Below, piece by piece: positions 1 through 10,185 of a stretch of DNA of 64,000 nucleotides. This DNA comes from Naumovozyma dairenensis CBS 421. Lineage: Eukaryota; Ascomycota; Saccharomycetes; Saccharomycetales; Saccharomycetaceae. Location: positions 248,001 to 312,000 of the forward strand of contig NC_016482.1 in the NCBI RefSeq assembly GCF_000227115.2, in the 5' to 3' direction. The notes below the pieces were generated by a model. The model did no database searches. It saw nothing but the letters and a program-made list of their open reading frames with translations, and was not told the DNA's origin. The position numbers were made by a program, and so were the translations under genes. Every line of letters starts with the position of its first letter. Position 1 is the first letter of the stretch.

Positions 1-1814
1 ATAATAATAATAATAATAATATTCAAAGCAAAACTTATGGGACGTCCATGAATGCAACGTTATCTAATCCAACCCAAAGAAAAAGTTCAATTACAAGACA
101 TACAGCTAATTTACCTAAGCAACAAGAAGGAATAAGTGCCTCTGGTAGTAAAAGGAAATTAAGAACTACCGTTTCGAAGATTTTTGATGCAGATGGAGCT
201 CCTCCGTTGAGACGATATTCTGGTGTTCCAGATAACGTTAATTTAGAAGATTACATCGAACAATCAGATGAGTACCATATACCTAATAGTATCAAGATGA
301 ACAGTTACATCGCTCCAAAAGGTACACAGATAGGACAAGATGAATATAGAAGAAGTAGCACTCATACATATACGTCCGACTATGATTATAATAATAACAT
401 TAAGCCTTCCAATAACATGAATGCTAATTCTAATGGGAATGGTAATTTCTTTAACGAGCCTGGTGCTATCAAAGAGGAGAATGAAGAAGACTTATCTATT
501 AATAGTAATAAGAAGGAAAGTATGAACTTCAATCATCCTAACAACAACTCTAATTTAGAGCAAATGCTTGACGATGATGATGAAATGGTACCTGATGATG
601 ATCGGTCAATGTTTTATTACAGCCATAGAGATGACTTGGAAGCCCGTCCGCATATTGCAGACTATCGGAATGATTTTGTTGATGATGAAGAAGACGTAGG
701 TGAAGACCATGATCCCTTATCCCATAACAATCATGTCAATAATCAAAACCATCCATTGTATTATGATAATGGTTATACTACGGAGATCAACAATGGCAGA
801 AGATCTTTTAAACATACTTCTTATTATGACCCCACGTTGTCTCCTACGTTTTTCCAACATCAACAGCTACCGCAACAGCATAATCTGACATTAACGGGTG
901 CTCAATCACAACATAATGCTGGATTTCTTGCAACCCATCCGCAACAACAACAACAACAGCTGCAACCAAATATTAATGAGAATACACCATTACGGCCTAA
1001 AAATAGGCCGGCGAGGAATGGCTTTAGTTATTCGCCACATAATTTTAATACAAAGAAATCGTCGTGGTCCAAAATTAAGAATTGTGTTTATTTCACATTT
1101 GTGGTGATTTCATTACTAACTGTTGGATTTATACTTGGATTCTTATTAGCTACAAACAAAGAATTACAAGGTATTGATATAGTGGTAATGGATAATATCA
1201 TTAGTAGTTCAGATGAATTAGTATTTGATGTTACTGTAAGTGCATTTAATCCTGGATTTTTTTCAATTACCATTAGAGATATTGATATAGATGTCTTTGC
1301 AAGAAGTTCATTCATCAATAAAGAATATTACGTTGATGGTAAATCTAGTGGGAATAATAATAAAAATATGGAGACAACTATCTTATTGGGGACAATTTAT
1401 TCATTAGAGACACCATTACAATTCCAAGGTGGATTTTTCAATAGGAACTATGATGTTTCGAGGTCAAGTATTAAGATATTGCATCCTGGTTCTAATGACG
1501 CAAAACATAACGGTGGCAGTGGCGGGAATGATGAAGACGATAATGATGATAGGGACAAACAAGGTGCTAAGCAAGAGAAAGGGCTCAGTATATCGAGGAA
1601 TGGATGGTTCGCAGGAGGTGATGATAACGATGATGATCATGATGACCATGATGATTCTAAGAAGTGGAAGACATTGATACAACATGATTATGAGTTAATT
1701 ATACGTGGTAATATGAAATATAGGATTCCGTTCTTTAATAACGAGAAATCAGTTGCCGTGCAAAAGAGTGAAGAAGTCCCCTTAAAGACGAAGAGGATGG
1801 GAATGCAAACGTAA
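1..1814 (+). CDS. VAC7: Vac7, vacuolar PI(3,5)P2 regulator (3' part)
   Basis: The frame is open from the window edge through an Asn run, so the true start lies upstream; the first ATG seen is at 48. Counting from that ATG, a low-complexity Asn/Gln/Asp-rich cytosolic region is followed by one membrane segment at about residues 347-368 and about 220 residues of lumenal C-terminus. S. cerevisiae Vac7 has the same layout at the end of 1165 residues. The family activates the Fab1 lipid kinase complex at the vacuole membrane. The gene lies upstream of MSG5 on the same strand, as YNL054W-YNL053W do in S. cerevisiae. The segment just after the membrane span (GIDIVVMDNI, then a SAFNPGFFSI stretch) resembles the LEA2-like fold known for this family. 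A Gly/Asp/His-rich insert near residues 485-540 is local low complexity. Identity rests on layout plus synteny. Confidence 0.86.
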   Translation, partial: NNNNNNIQSKTYGTSMNATLSNPTQRKSSITRHTANLPKQQEGISASGSKRKLRTTVSKIFDADGAPPLRRYSGVPDNVNLEDYIEQSDEYHIPNSIKMNSYIAPKGTQIGQDEYRRSSTHTYTSDYDYNNNIKPSNNMNANSNGNGNFFNEPGAIKEENEEDLSINSNKKESMNFNHPNNNSNLEQMLDDDDEMVPDDDRSMFYYSHRDDLEARPHIADYRNDFVDDEEDVGEDHDPLSHNNHVNNQNHPLYYDNGYTTEINNGRRSFKHTSYYDPTLSPTFFQHQQLPQQHNLTLTGAQSQHNAGFLATHPQQQQQQLQPNINENTPLRPKNRPARNGFSYSPHNFNTKKSSWSKIKNCVYFTFVVISLLTVGFILGFLLATNKELQGIDIVVMDNIISSSDELVFDVTVSAFNPGFFSITIRDIDIDVFARSSFINKEYYVDGKSSGNNNKNMETTILLGTIYSLETPLQFQGGFFNRNYDVSRSSIKILHPGSNDAKHNGGSGGNDEDDNDDRDKQGAKQEKGLSISRNGWFAGGDDNDDDHDDHDDSKKWKTLIQHDYELIIRGNMKYRIPFFNNEKSVAVQKSEEVPLKTKRMGMQT

Positions 1815-2595
1815 TTGAGAGGATGGATATATAGGTCATTATTACGGATGGCCTATCGATTACATATAAAAGGGCGATTAGCTAATCAGTTGATTCTACG
1901 AGGTATTACACTATTTACAACTAGAGTAGTCTGATTTCTATTTAGGATATATTTATTAGTCTAGTCTACCGTCCTACCTTCGATTAATATGTACCTATCA
2001 TGCATAGTTCCTCCATAGCCTGTTATTTATGCACTGCCCTTCCGATAAAATAAATATAAATGCATAGTTCTTTTTTTAGAAACTGGCCGGTTCCTTTTTG
2101 GTTTCCTTCCTTCTGCGTCTCTTTCTCAGATAACAAGGGATTTTTACCCGCCTGACAGTTCAGGGATGCATCAACAACAACAAATCGCTGAATTTGGACA
2201 AAACTGAAACAAATTGGAAAAAAAGCAAAATACTTAGTAACCTAATTGAGAAACAAGCTCATTATCCCAACAACAGCATTAGGTGCTAAAATTGGAATAA
2301 AGTAGTTGATACATGTAGAAATATAGACTAAACACATTATTTTGGAGTTCTCTTAGAAACTATTTTCAAATTAATTACTTACTTAATTCATATAGCCGCA
2401 ACCGTTCAAGAAAAAACATTTCTGTGAATTACTCACATTAGTAGAAAGATTAGAAGAAACGCTTCAGTTCTATTTCCCAGTACGACTGTTTCATATTTTT
2501 TTATAGCCAATATTGCATGAAATAAAAAAGGCGATAAACTGTATTTGTAAACAGAACAGAAAATCAACAGCTCAAATATTTTCATATAACAAAAA
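1815..2595. other. VAC7-MSG5 intergenic region
   Basis: About 780 bases separate the VAC7 stop from the MSG5 ATG. I see no tRNA, LTR or conserved frame. It should hold the VAC7 terminator and the MSG5 promoter; the AT-rich stretch just before 2596 includes an A-rich leader. Confidence 0.5.
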
Positions 2596-4188
2596 ATGGC
2601 AGAAAGAAGAGATAGTTTTGTGTCACGATCGATGAAGATAAATTCAAAATCACCCAGATCTTTGCAAAGTAGGAACACCAAGAATTTATCTTTATCGTTC
2701 CAAAATGACGAATTCATGAAACCGTTAAAGGTGGCACCTGCTTCTTCTATCAACCAGGCTGTATCTGTATCAGCGGCAAGCCTTACGGCACCTCTGATAA
2801 TTAACAAAAATTTCGTGTCTATGAAACAGCAACAGCAACAGAGGCCACGGTTATTTAATAGAAGCAGTGAAGCTGCTATATATACACTGCCGAACTCTTC
2901 AAGACCAATAAATCCTGGCCCTCTTTCCTTATCTATAAATAAGAATAAAATAGATGATGATGCTAATAATAATAGTAATAATGATAATTTCAGTAATAAT
3001 ATTCCTAAAAGCACCAACGAAGGTGGTTCAGTCGCACCTCCAATACCATTATCAATATGTACAAAAAAAAGCAAAAGCATATTGAAACGTTCCAAAACTC
3101 TTCCTAGTCTTGAAACTTCTACACCACTCATGCAAGATAGAAATAGCAACAGCAACAACACACAGACAACATTCATCTTCTCTGATAAAGGTAAAGATGT
3201 CAACAGTATAAATGGACAATATTTACAAACTGATTATCATAATGTGTTTAAAAAGAACGCATATCCAGATGGTCCCCTATTGGTCATACGTCCAAATATT
3301 TATCTTTATTCAGAGCCTAGATTGGAAGAAATATTATCATTTGATCTTGTCATTAATGTCGCGGAAGAAATTGATAACTTATCAACGCATTTACCAACAA
3401 ATAAAAATATTGAATATTACCAAATATTATGGTCGCATAACTCAAAAATTTCGGAAGATTTAAAAGAATTAACGGAAATAATGTATCATGCTACTTTACA
3501 GAATAGAAGAATTTTGATCCATTGTCAATGTGGTGTTTCAAGATCTGCATCATTAATCGTCGCTTACATAATGAGATATCATCATTTGAACTTAAATAAA
3601 GCTTATGATGAGTTGAAATCTATAGCACATGATATAAGCCCCAACATGGGACTTATATTTCAATTAATGGAATGGAATGAACAATTAACACGAATGAATG
3701 AGGCAGCAACTGAAAATCTGCAAAATAATAGCAGTGGCATTACCCATAGTACCATATCAAATGACTTTGACGAACAGGCATCTTCACTGCTAGATGCAGA
3801 TGTAACTTCATCAAAGAATGATAATAATAATAATAATAATAATGTTAGTGATACAAGTGCATGTACTGCTTCTTCTGCATCATCTTCTTCATCTGCATCT
3901 TCCTCTTCCACATTTGCATCTTCAAACTTAATTACAACAACTACAAAAATGGAAACTATTGTATCTGAATCTTCATTATCTACTATGTTTAATTATCATG
4001 ATCCAGAAGATGAAAGTATAATTGACTCAGAAAATAATAATATAAATGATGGTTCATCTCAACAACAACAACAACAAAGATCATCATTCATAAACTCATC
4101 ATCGAAATATACACCTTTTTTTAGTTATATAGCCCTTAATAATATTTTACCACAATTAATTAATCTTTCGAAGAACTCTATACATTGA
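2596..4188 (+). CDS. MSG5: Msg5-like dual-specificity MAPK phosphatase
   Basis: A 530-residue protein with the dual-specificity phosphatase signature HCQCGVSRS; the catalytic Cys is near residue 310, and the general-acid/loop region lies upstream around residues 230-300. The family dephosphorylates MAP kinases; Msg5 acts on Fus3 and Slt2. The roughly 220-residue N-terminal extension is Ser/Asn-rich, which favours MSG5 over its shorter WGD paralog SDP1. The C-terminal tail is a chain of Asn, Ser and Gln codon repeats. The gene sits between VAC7 and COG5 as in S. cerevisiae, but COX5A (YNL052W), which separates MSG5 from COG5 there, is absent. The start is the ATG at 2596, preceded by a run of A. 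Confidence 0.88.
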   Translation: MAERRDSFVSRSMKINSKSPRSLQSRNTKNLSLSFQNDEFMKPLKVAPASSINQAVSVSAASLTAPLIINKNFVSMKQQQQQRPRLFNRSSEAAIYTLPNSSRPINPGPLSLSINKNKIDDDANNNSNNDNFSNNIPKSTNEGGSVAPPIPLSICTKKSKSILKRSKTLPSLETSTPLMQDRNSNSNNTQTTFIFSDKGKDVNSINGQYLQTDYHNVFKKNAYPDGPLLVIRPNIYLYSEPRLEEILSFDLVINVAEEIDNLSTHLPTNKNIEYYQILWSHNSKISEDLKELTEIMYHATLQNRRILIHCQCGVSRSASLIVAYIMRYHHLNLNKAYDELKSIAHDISPNMGLIFQLMEWNEQLTRMNEAATENLQNNSSGITHSTISNDFDEQASSLLDADVTSSKNDNNNNNNNVSDTSACTASSASSSSSASSSSTFASSNLITTTTKMETIVSESSLSTMFNYHDPEDESIIDSENNNINDGSSQQQQQQRSSFINSSSKYTPFFSYIALNNILPQLINLSKNSIH

Positions 4189-4527
4189 TGAATCCATAAG
4201 TGTCGAAGGAAGTTCATCTATACTGTAGATTTACCCTTTCTGTATTAAATATATACATCTAACATAGGGCCGGTTCTGTCCTTATTATCAAATGATTAGG
4301 GTATTTATATATACCCTGATTTTGTTATTTCAACATACCCTAACTGCAAAATGAAGTTTAAATAATTTTTGGTAAATAGTAATAGGTAATGTTTAATAAA
4401 AATGGTGAAGTTTTGATGTAAAATTGCAATATATTCTTTCAAGTGTTGGATCAATTGCTCTCTTTCCCCAAAACTTGCAATCCTCTTCCTTCTCTCTTTA
4501 ATTTTGTATTGGAATATTTTATCTAAC
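4189..4527. other. MSG5-COG5 intergenic region; no COX5 gene
   Basis: About 340 bases with no frame resembling cytochrome oxidase subunit V, although COX5A occupies this slot in S. cerevisiae. The paralogous locus presumably retains the gene; that is inference. Confidence 0.5.
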
Positions 4528-5709
4528 ATGGAAGAATTAGAAGATTTTGAAGCATTATTAGAGGATTCATTCAATAAGAGACAGTTTGCAAATGATTTAT
4601 TAAAGGCAACTAATGATGAATCTTCCACAACGACGGAACTTGATATCGAAACTCCAATAAAAAAGTTGAAATACGATTTAGATGAAGTAGATGCCAGGAT
4701 TGATGATCTCCTTCGTAACAATTCTACTAATATTATAAATCAACTTTATAAAGGTAAATCATCACAAAATATTATCAATAATGAACTGAACGATAGTTTC
4801 GGGTACCTTTCTATGTCTTATAAGAGGTTACAAGAAGAAGTCTTGGAACCATACGAGAAAGCTCAAAAACTACAATCCGTCTTAAGTAAAGTTCATCAGA
4901 CTTCTATCTTATTAAGAGATTCTTTGATTTATATACATATAATTAATGAGATTGAAAATCTTTCAGCAGAAAAATCAACAACCAACACATCTTCAAATAA
5001 ATTAACCACAGCAAAGGCTATTAAACTAGCAACGTTATATTCACAATTGCAATTAAATCTAAACCAAAATGTGAATTTGAAATCATTACAAGTGATTAAA
5101 CATCTAGAGGGAACTATTCTCGTGAAAAAGAAAGAACTTTTAGGTTTCATATCATTGGAATTTTCGAAGGAATGCCTTAATAGTTTTAAAATAAAGAAGA
5201 ATAAAGATATCATAAGTCAATTGGCATATTCTTTATATATAGTATCGCCACAGGATTATGTTTCAACAATTCAAAAATATATCTTATCAAATGTATTGAT
5301 GGATTCCCAGACTTTAACAAAAACAATTAATTCCATAAAGAACTTTCCAATGGCATTTGAAGATGTTGTAAAGAGAAGCTACGATATTTATTCCTTGGAA
5401 GATGCATTACATAATATCAAATTTGAAGATACAAATTTATTGACTGAGTACACAAAGCAAAGGAAACCAAAGTCAAGTACACCGAGAGAATTATATTGGA
5501 ATAAAATTTCCTCTAATTTTAAAAAAGAGTTTGAAATATCTTACAATAGAGGTGGACCTGTGGGTAAGTCCTTAGCTAAAAATTATGATATGATCGTTTC
5601 TACAATAAAGGAGAACATGCCAAAATCTACGGGCAATAATGATTATCATCATAACCTAGATACCATGTTGAAATCTATATCTATTATTACTTCCGAATCC
5701 CACAAGTAA
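4528..5709 (+). CDS. COG5: Cog5, COG tethering complex subunit
   Basis: A 393-residue, mostly helical protein beginning MEELEDFEALLED. It is the size of S. cerevisiae Cog5 (403 residues) and sits in its syntenic position between MSG5 and YNL050C. The COG complex is a peripheral Golgi tether for retrograde vesicle traffic. The open frame extends 24 bases upstream only from a TTG, so I take the ATG at 4528. There are no catalytic motifs, as expected for the family. The 3' end faces YNL050C in convergent orientation with about 215 bases between stops. Confidence 0.82.
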   Translation: MEELEDFEALLEDSFNKRQFANDLLKATNDESSTTTELDIETPIKKLKYDLDEVDARIDDLLRNNSTNIINQLYKGKSSQNIINNELNDSFGYLSMSYKRLQEEVLEPYEKAQKLQSVLSKVHQTSILLRDSLIYIHIINEIENLSAEKSTTNTSSNKLTTAKAIKLATLYSQLQLNLNQNVNLKSLQVIKHLEGTILVKKKELLGFISLEFSKECLNSFKIKKNKDIISQLAYSLYIVSPQDYVSTIQKYILSNVLMDSQTLTKTINSIKNFPMAFEDVVKRSYDIYSLEDALHNIKFEDTNLLTEYTKQRKPKSSTPRELYWNKISSNFKKEFEISYNRGGPVGKSLAKNYDMIVSTIKENMPKSTGNNDYHHNLDTMLKSISIITSESHK

Positions 5710-5925
5710 ACACGAGAAACAAACACTTCTGTTTCGATTTTGTGATCTTGAAGTTTTAGTCCCTTGAATGAGATCAGATCATATACCATATGATGATCAG
5801 TAGGCAGTAGATACTCTTCCATGCGTTTACGATATGTAGGAAATTAAAATTACAAGATTTGACATAAATATATAGTCTGTGTATTATTATAACGAGATTT
5901 TATAATTTTTTCGTGGGTATCATAT

Positions 5926-6809
5926 TCATTCAGTTCTAAATTTAGGTACAGGTGGTTTCAAGCCAGCGTTTGCTAATGGATTCATTGCTTTCTTTTTATT
6001 TTTTTTCCCACCACGTTTATGGAACTGTTTCTTTATCATCTTTCTGATTTCTTTAGCTCTATTTTCCCGTTCCTTTAATCGTTCGGCACCTAACTTCTTC
6101 GCTAATCTTTGTTTCTGACTTGGTCTCCGTCTTTTCAAACGCATTTCTCGAAGATCTTCTGCTTCAATTTTATCATTATATTCTTTTAGGTCTATTACTT
6201 TACCACGAAATTGTTCAAAACCTTTGTTTGGTCCCATTTCAAATTCCTTCAACAGTGAGTCGTAAGTAATAGCACTCAACTGGAATTTATCAATTTCTTC
6301 CTTACTATATGATGCAAAATAATGGCTTTTTGGTCTTTTTTGATTGATAATTTCTGGTGATGGTTCTCTTAAAGAAATTTTCATCAGTCTATTAGTTGAT
6401 CTTCCTCTTTCTTCATCGTACTCAGTCGTAGATGTTTCAACTCCATCAATTCTAGAGGTAGGTTCAGTTGCCATTGAAAATAATGGGAAAAATTCAAACT
6501 CATCCTCATCATTTTGCTGCTGTCCATTATCATCATGGTTATTTTCCTCTACACTATCTGATTTCGTTGATGGTGCAATTTCAACAATCTCTAAATCATC
6601 ATGGCCTTCTTCGGCTATAAGTTCAGGTTCCACATGTTCAGAAAACATAGTTGAATCATCAAATAGATCCTTCCTTGAAACACTGTATCATAATAAAACA
6701 TTGATATTGTTGTTTTTCATATAGTTAGTACGTCAATCTCTTAAAAATACATCCAAAAACGTCGGGAGAAAATAAACATTGTTTGTTCATACATTTTTAG
6801 ACCTGCCAT
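5926..6809 (-). CDS. YNL050C: YNL050C ortholog, two exons
   Basis: Exon 1 is 6809..6793 (17 bases, MAGLK plus two bases) and exon 2 is 6682..5926. The 110-base intron starts GTATGA, has a perfect TACTAAC branch point at 6730..6724 and ends in AG at 6683. Splicing gives 257 residues. Without the intron the frame would start only at an internal Met (6648) and lose conserved-looking residues (RKDLFDDSTMFSE). S. cerevisiae YNL050C also carries a short 5' intron. The function is unknown. The N-terminal half is acidic; the C-terminal 75 residues are strongly basic with Lys/Arg runs, suggesting nucleic acid or nucleolar association (inference). It lies convergent with COG5 and upstream of SEC24, as in yeast. 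Confidence 0.83.
6683..6792 (-). other. Spliceosomal intron in YNL050C ortholog
   Basis: The 5' splice site is GTATGA, one base off the yeast consensus GTATGT. The branch point TACTAAC is exact and lies about 42 bases from the AG acceptor. The reading frame joins cleanly in phase 2. Confidence 0.82.
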
Positions 6810-7431
6810 CTTCTATACTAATAGCTTTGAATATATTTGTATTCTTTCTTGTTTCTAACTTCTTCTTCCTTTTAATGATTACGCAATATAGTTAACTATT
6901 ATCTGTTTAGGTATGTATCTTTTTATCTCATCGCCATATCTGAATCCCAGGCTCTGTTTGTTTGTTTTTCGAACTTTCATTCCAACTATTTAACATAATA
7001 TCTGATTGTCTACGATATCGCGCAGAGAGTTTTGTTCAAAATGAATCGAAAATTGAGTTCAATTTTTTTTGCGAAAGAGCAAGAACTTCTCTATGAAATA
7101 TACTGCATTTAAGAAGCAAAATGAGTCTGTACAATGGGTACACAACTACTCGACAACCGGTGGGAAATCTGGTTATTATGTTCTTATCCGGATGGTTAAT
7201 GAAATAGCTAGTTTTGTTTTGATTTATTCATAATAAACTGGTTTTAACTTAGTATACAATGGTACATAAACATATATAAATATCAATCAGTAAATAACTA
7301 TTTTTGCGTGCCATAACGAAACCTCATCTCATTTTTGTTCAGAGAGTCAAAGATCTATAGCGAATGGTACGGTAATACAATGTTTCATTTTATTTTCATC
7401 ACAAATGTACGCTTTTCTTGTCCTTTTTCCT
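6810..7431. other. YNL050C-SEC24 intergenic region
   Basis: About 620 bases holding the YNL050C promoter and the SEC24 3' end (both genes on the minus strand). No gene or repeat is seen. Confidence 0.5.
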
Positions 7432-10185
7432 CTATTTATTAAGCTTCCCCTTGATAATTTGTAAGAATTCACGGTAACTTTCATTATTTAAGATCTTATC
7501 TTCAACTAATTCACTATTAGCCCATAATCTTAATGTGCTTAATTCCTTTGCACTAACATGAGCAACAGGTTCAGATTGAGATATACCTCTTACGATATAC
7601 AATTGTTGATAAGTGACAACATCATCATGTTCTCTAACTTTCGAGATGATGTTTCTTACTCTTTCATTGAAAGTGGAAGATGGAACCACTGGTAATTCAG
7701 CTTTACCTGTAGGTATTTGGAATATTTCGGGAGTACCAAAGACATCAGATATTAATTCGCTAACTGCATCACCACCCATCCATAAAAATAATTCCTTTGA
7801 GTTATCGATTAAGTATAACCCGTATTTGTCAAATGATGCTGAGGAAGCATTGACAGGTTGAGGTAAAACAATTGAACCATTTTCATCAGGTAAACCAACA
7901 TCATCAGGCATGTCATGTAAAGAATAAACATTTGGATAAATGTTTTTAATTAAGTATTTCAATGGAGCAGTCTCCAAATAGTTTAATGCACCACTTCTAT
8001 GATCGCTTGGTATAATACTTGCTCTAAACGCAGCATTTTTAGTTAAACAGTGAATCAATAATGGCAACATTCTCAAATTAGAAGATAATCTTAATGGGGA
8101 TGTACCTGTAACATTAGATGAGACTATTTCTTTCTTGTATGACAATAAAATATCTTGAATAGATCTAGTTAAGAAATCTCTCGCTTCATTCAAACTTGAA
8201 TTAATAGCTTTTTGAATAGCTTTTTGAGTTAATACTGCAGTAATGGCCAATTGATCAGCAGATGCAAAAATATCAGATATATTATCAGAAGTTGGTAAAC
8301 ATAAAGTGATAACTCTAATTCTACGTTGACCGGTATTCAATGACAACAAAGTTGCTACTTGAATGTAACAATATTCTCCAATGAGGTTTTCATCTAATGT
8401 CAATTCAAAAACGTATTCTTGATCTCTTGGTAAAGCTGAAAAGGCACATAAATCACTTGATCTATTGAAGAAATGACCATAAAATTTATCAGTTCTAACA
8501 CCAGGAGAACCCCTTGCTCTCATTACAGTTTCAGTGGAAAGATCCATAGTAATATGTTTGGAAAATTCTTTTGTAAATTTGGTAACGTCAATCAAATTTG
8601 TGGCAATAAATCCAGGATATTGATGAATTTGACCACCCGTGAAACGAGTTAAATTAGATAATGTGGCAATATCCTTATAGTCATCAGAAGCTACAAAGAT
8701 ATCAATAGCAATTTGAAGTTTACTGCAATCCACAGTAAAATTCTTATAGAAGTTATCTTGACAAGATAATAAGGCAGAAGATTCCTTCGGAGTATTTGTT
8801 ACATTATTTTCTTGTCTTTTTTGTAATGCACCTATACCAATATTAGGTAAAGTGGCAGAAATGACAATAATTTTACCACCAATACCTGAAATCAAATTGT
8901 AAGCAGCTTTTAACCCTGGACCCAATGCAAATTTAGTCATTGAATTTGCTTGGAAAATTTCAGGGATTTTATTCAACACTTTTTCTAAATTATTTCTACA
9001 TAATCTTAATGATGCTACTAATGAATTTGGTCTTGGTAAAAATGGTTCATCTAAATCGCAAATATCCATCATTTCAATTTGATCAGATTCTTCATCATTT
9101 GGGACAGCAAAATAATGAATTGCATTATCTACACATAAAATGGAAACTCTTGTCCTACCGTCATGATTTGGTAAATATTCTAAATTATCCAAGATTGATC
9201 TCGTTGCTGTTGCTAATAATCCATTTCTAATTGCATTTTGTGAGACATCTAAGATGAAAGTATAGATAGATGGTGGTGGTTGTCTTAAAGTGTATTCCTT
9301 TGGAGCTAAATATTCCATGACAGCGTATTTAATTTCATTTCTTTCATAACGGTTCACAAAATTTTCGTTACCCATTGGTTCATCCATTGCCATTGGGATA
9401 TCATTAGCCAATCTACAAAAATTACATCTCCATCTTCTATTAGCGTCGTTATCGATCTTAACGAATGGGTTCATATAAGAACGACAACGACGACAACGTG
9501 ATACGATCATATCTTCACTTAATGGAGGTGGGTCAATATTATCTTGTAAATGTTGGTAAGGTCTAATGACGATAGCGAATGGTAATTTCGATTTTTTCAA
9601 AAGTGAATTAGTCCTGGGGACAGCATTCAAGGTTGATCTTAAATAGTCTGGTGACGCATTAGCAGCATCAGATGGGACCAAGAAATTAGATGGTTCGACC
9701 ATAATTGGAGGAGGTGGATATTGTAATTCTTCAATATGAGGTGGTAAAGAAGTCAACAAATCGATTGAAAACAATTGATTCATTGGTTTCTGTGGTTTAG
9801 CTTGATTTTGATTCATTCCAACGATATTTGGATTTTGATACTGACCATATTGATCAAGTTGTTGCTGTTGTTGCTGTTGTTGTTGATAGTAAGCACTTGG
9901 ATCCATGGCGTTATTATTTAATTGTAAATTAGCCATTGAATAAGCAGTTTGATCCAATTGTTGGTTTAATTGTTGCTGGGCAGGAGTAAACATTTGACTA
10001 GGAACTGCCATTCCAGGTTGCATTTGTTGCGGTTGTTGTGATGCTTGTTGTGGTGATAACGGTTGTGATTGTTGTTGCATATTCATAGCAACATTCCCAG
10101 CTTGTGGATAGAATGCATTAGGGTCCATAGGCTGCTGACCCATTTGCAATTGAGCTTGTGGGTAGACACGTTTCTTATGAGACAT
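7432..10185 (-). CDS. SEC24: Sec24, COPII coat cargo adaptor
   Basis: A 917-residue protein (S. cerevisiae Sec24 has 926). After a Gln/Pro/Met-rich N-terminus comes the zinc ribbon (CRRCRSYMNP, then RWRCNFC, about residues 230-256), a vWA-like trunk domain, the beta-sandwich and helical domains, and a gelsolin-like C-terminus containing LFLWMGGDAV. It binds Sec23 and selects cargo at ER exit sites. The N-terminal MSHKKRVYPQAQLQ is typical of SEC24 rather than the shorter paralog SFB2. However, the position next to YNL050C is that of SFB2 (YNL049C), so in this genome a SEC24-type sequence may occupy the SFB2 slot. Poly-Gln stretches near residues 80-110 are CAA/CAG repeats. Confidence 0.92.
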   Translation of the reverse strand: MSHKKRVYPQAQLQMGQQPMDPNAFYPQAGNVAMNMQQQSQPLSPQQASQQPQQMQPGMAVPSQMFTPAQQQLNQQLDQTAYSMANLQLNNNAMDPSAYYQQQQQQQQQLDQYGQYQNPNIVGMNQNQAKPQKPMNQLFSIDLLTSLPPHIEELQYPPPPIMVEPSNFLVPSDAANASPDYLRSTLNAVPRTNSLLKKSKLPFAIVIRPYQHLQDNIDPPPLSEDMIVSRCRRCRSYMNPFVKIDNDANRRWRCNFCRLANDIPMAMDEPMGNENFVNRYERNEIKYAVMEYLAPKEYTLRQPPPSIYTFILDVSQNAIRNGLLATATRSILDNLEYLPNHDGRTRVSILCVDNAIHYFAVPNDEESDQIEMMDICDLDEPFLPRPNSLVASLRLCRNNLEKVLNKIPEIFQANSMTKFALGPGLKAAYNLISGIGGKIIVISATLPNIGIGALQKRQENNVTNTPKESSALLSCQDNFYKNFTVDCSKLQIAIDIFVASDDYKDIATLSNLTRFTGGQIHQYPGFIATNLIDVTKFTKEFSKHITMDLSTETVMRARGSPGVRTDKFYGHFFNRSSDLCAFSALPRDQEYVFELTLDENLIGEYCYIQVATLLSLNTGQRRIRVITLCLPTSDNISDIFASADQLAITAVLTQKAIQKAINSSLNEARDFLTRSIQDILLSYKKEIVSSNVTGTSPLRLSSNLRMLPLLIHCLTKNAAFRASIIPSDHRSGALNYLETAPLKYLIKNIYPNVYSLHDMPDDVGLPDENGSIVLPQPVNASSASFDKYGLYLIDNSKELFLWMGGDAVSELISDVFGTPEIFQIPTGKAELPVVPSSTFNERVRNIISKVREHDDVVTYQQLYIVRGISQSEPVAHVSAKELSTLRLWANSELVEDKILNNESYREFLQIIKGKLNK

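Noticed and set aside
2433..3203. 256-residue minus-strand frame opposite MSG5
   Set aside because: Leu/Cys-rich antisense shadow of CAA/AAT codon repeats in MSG5.
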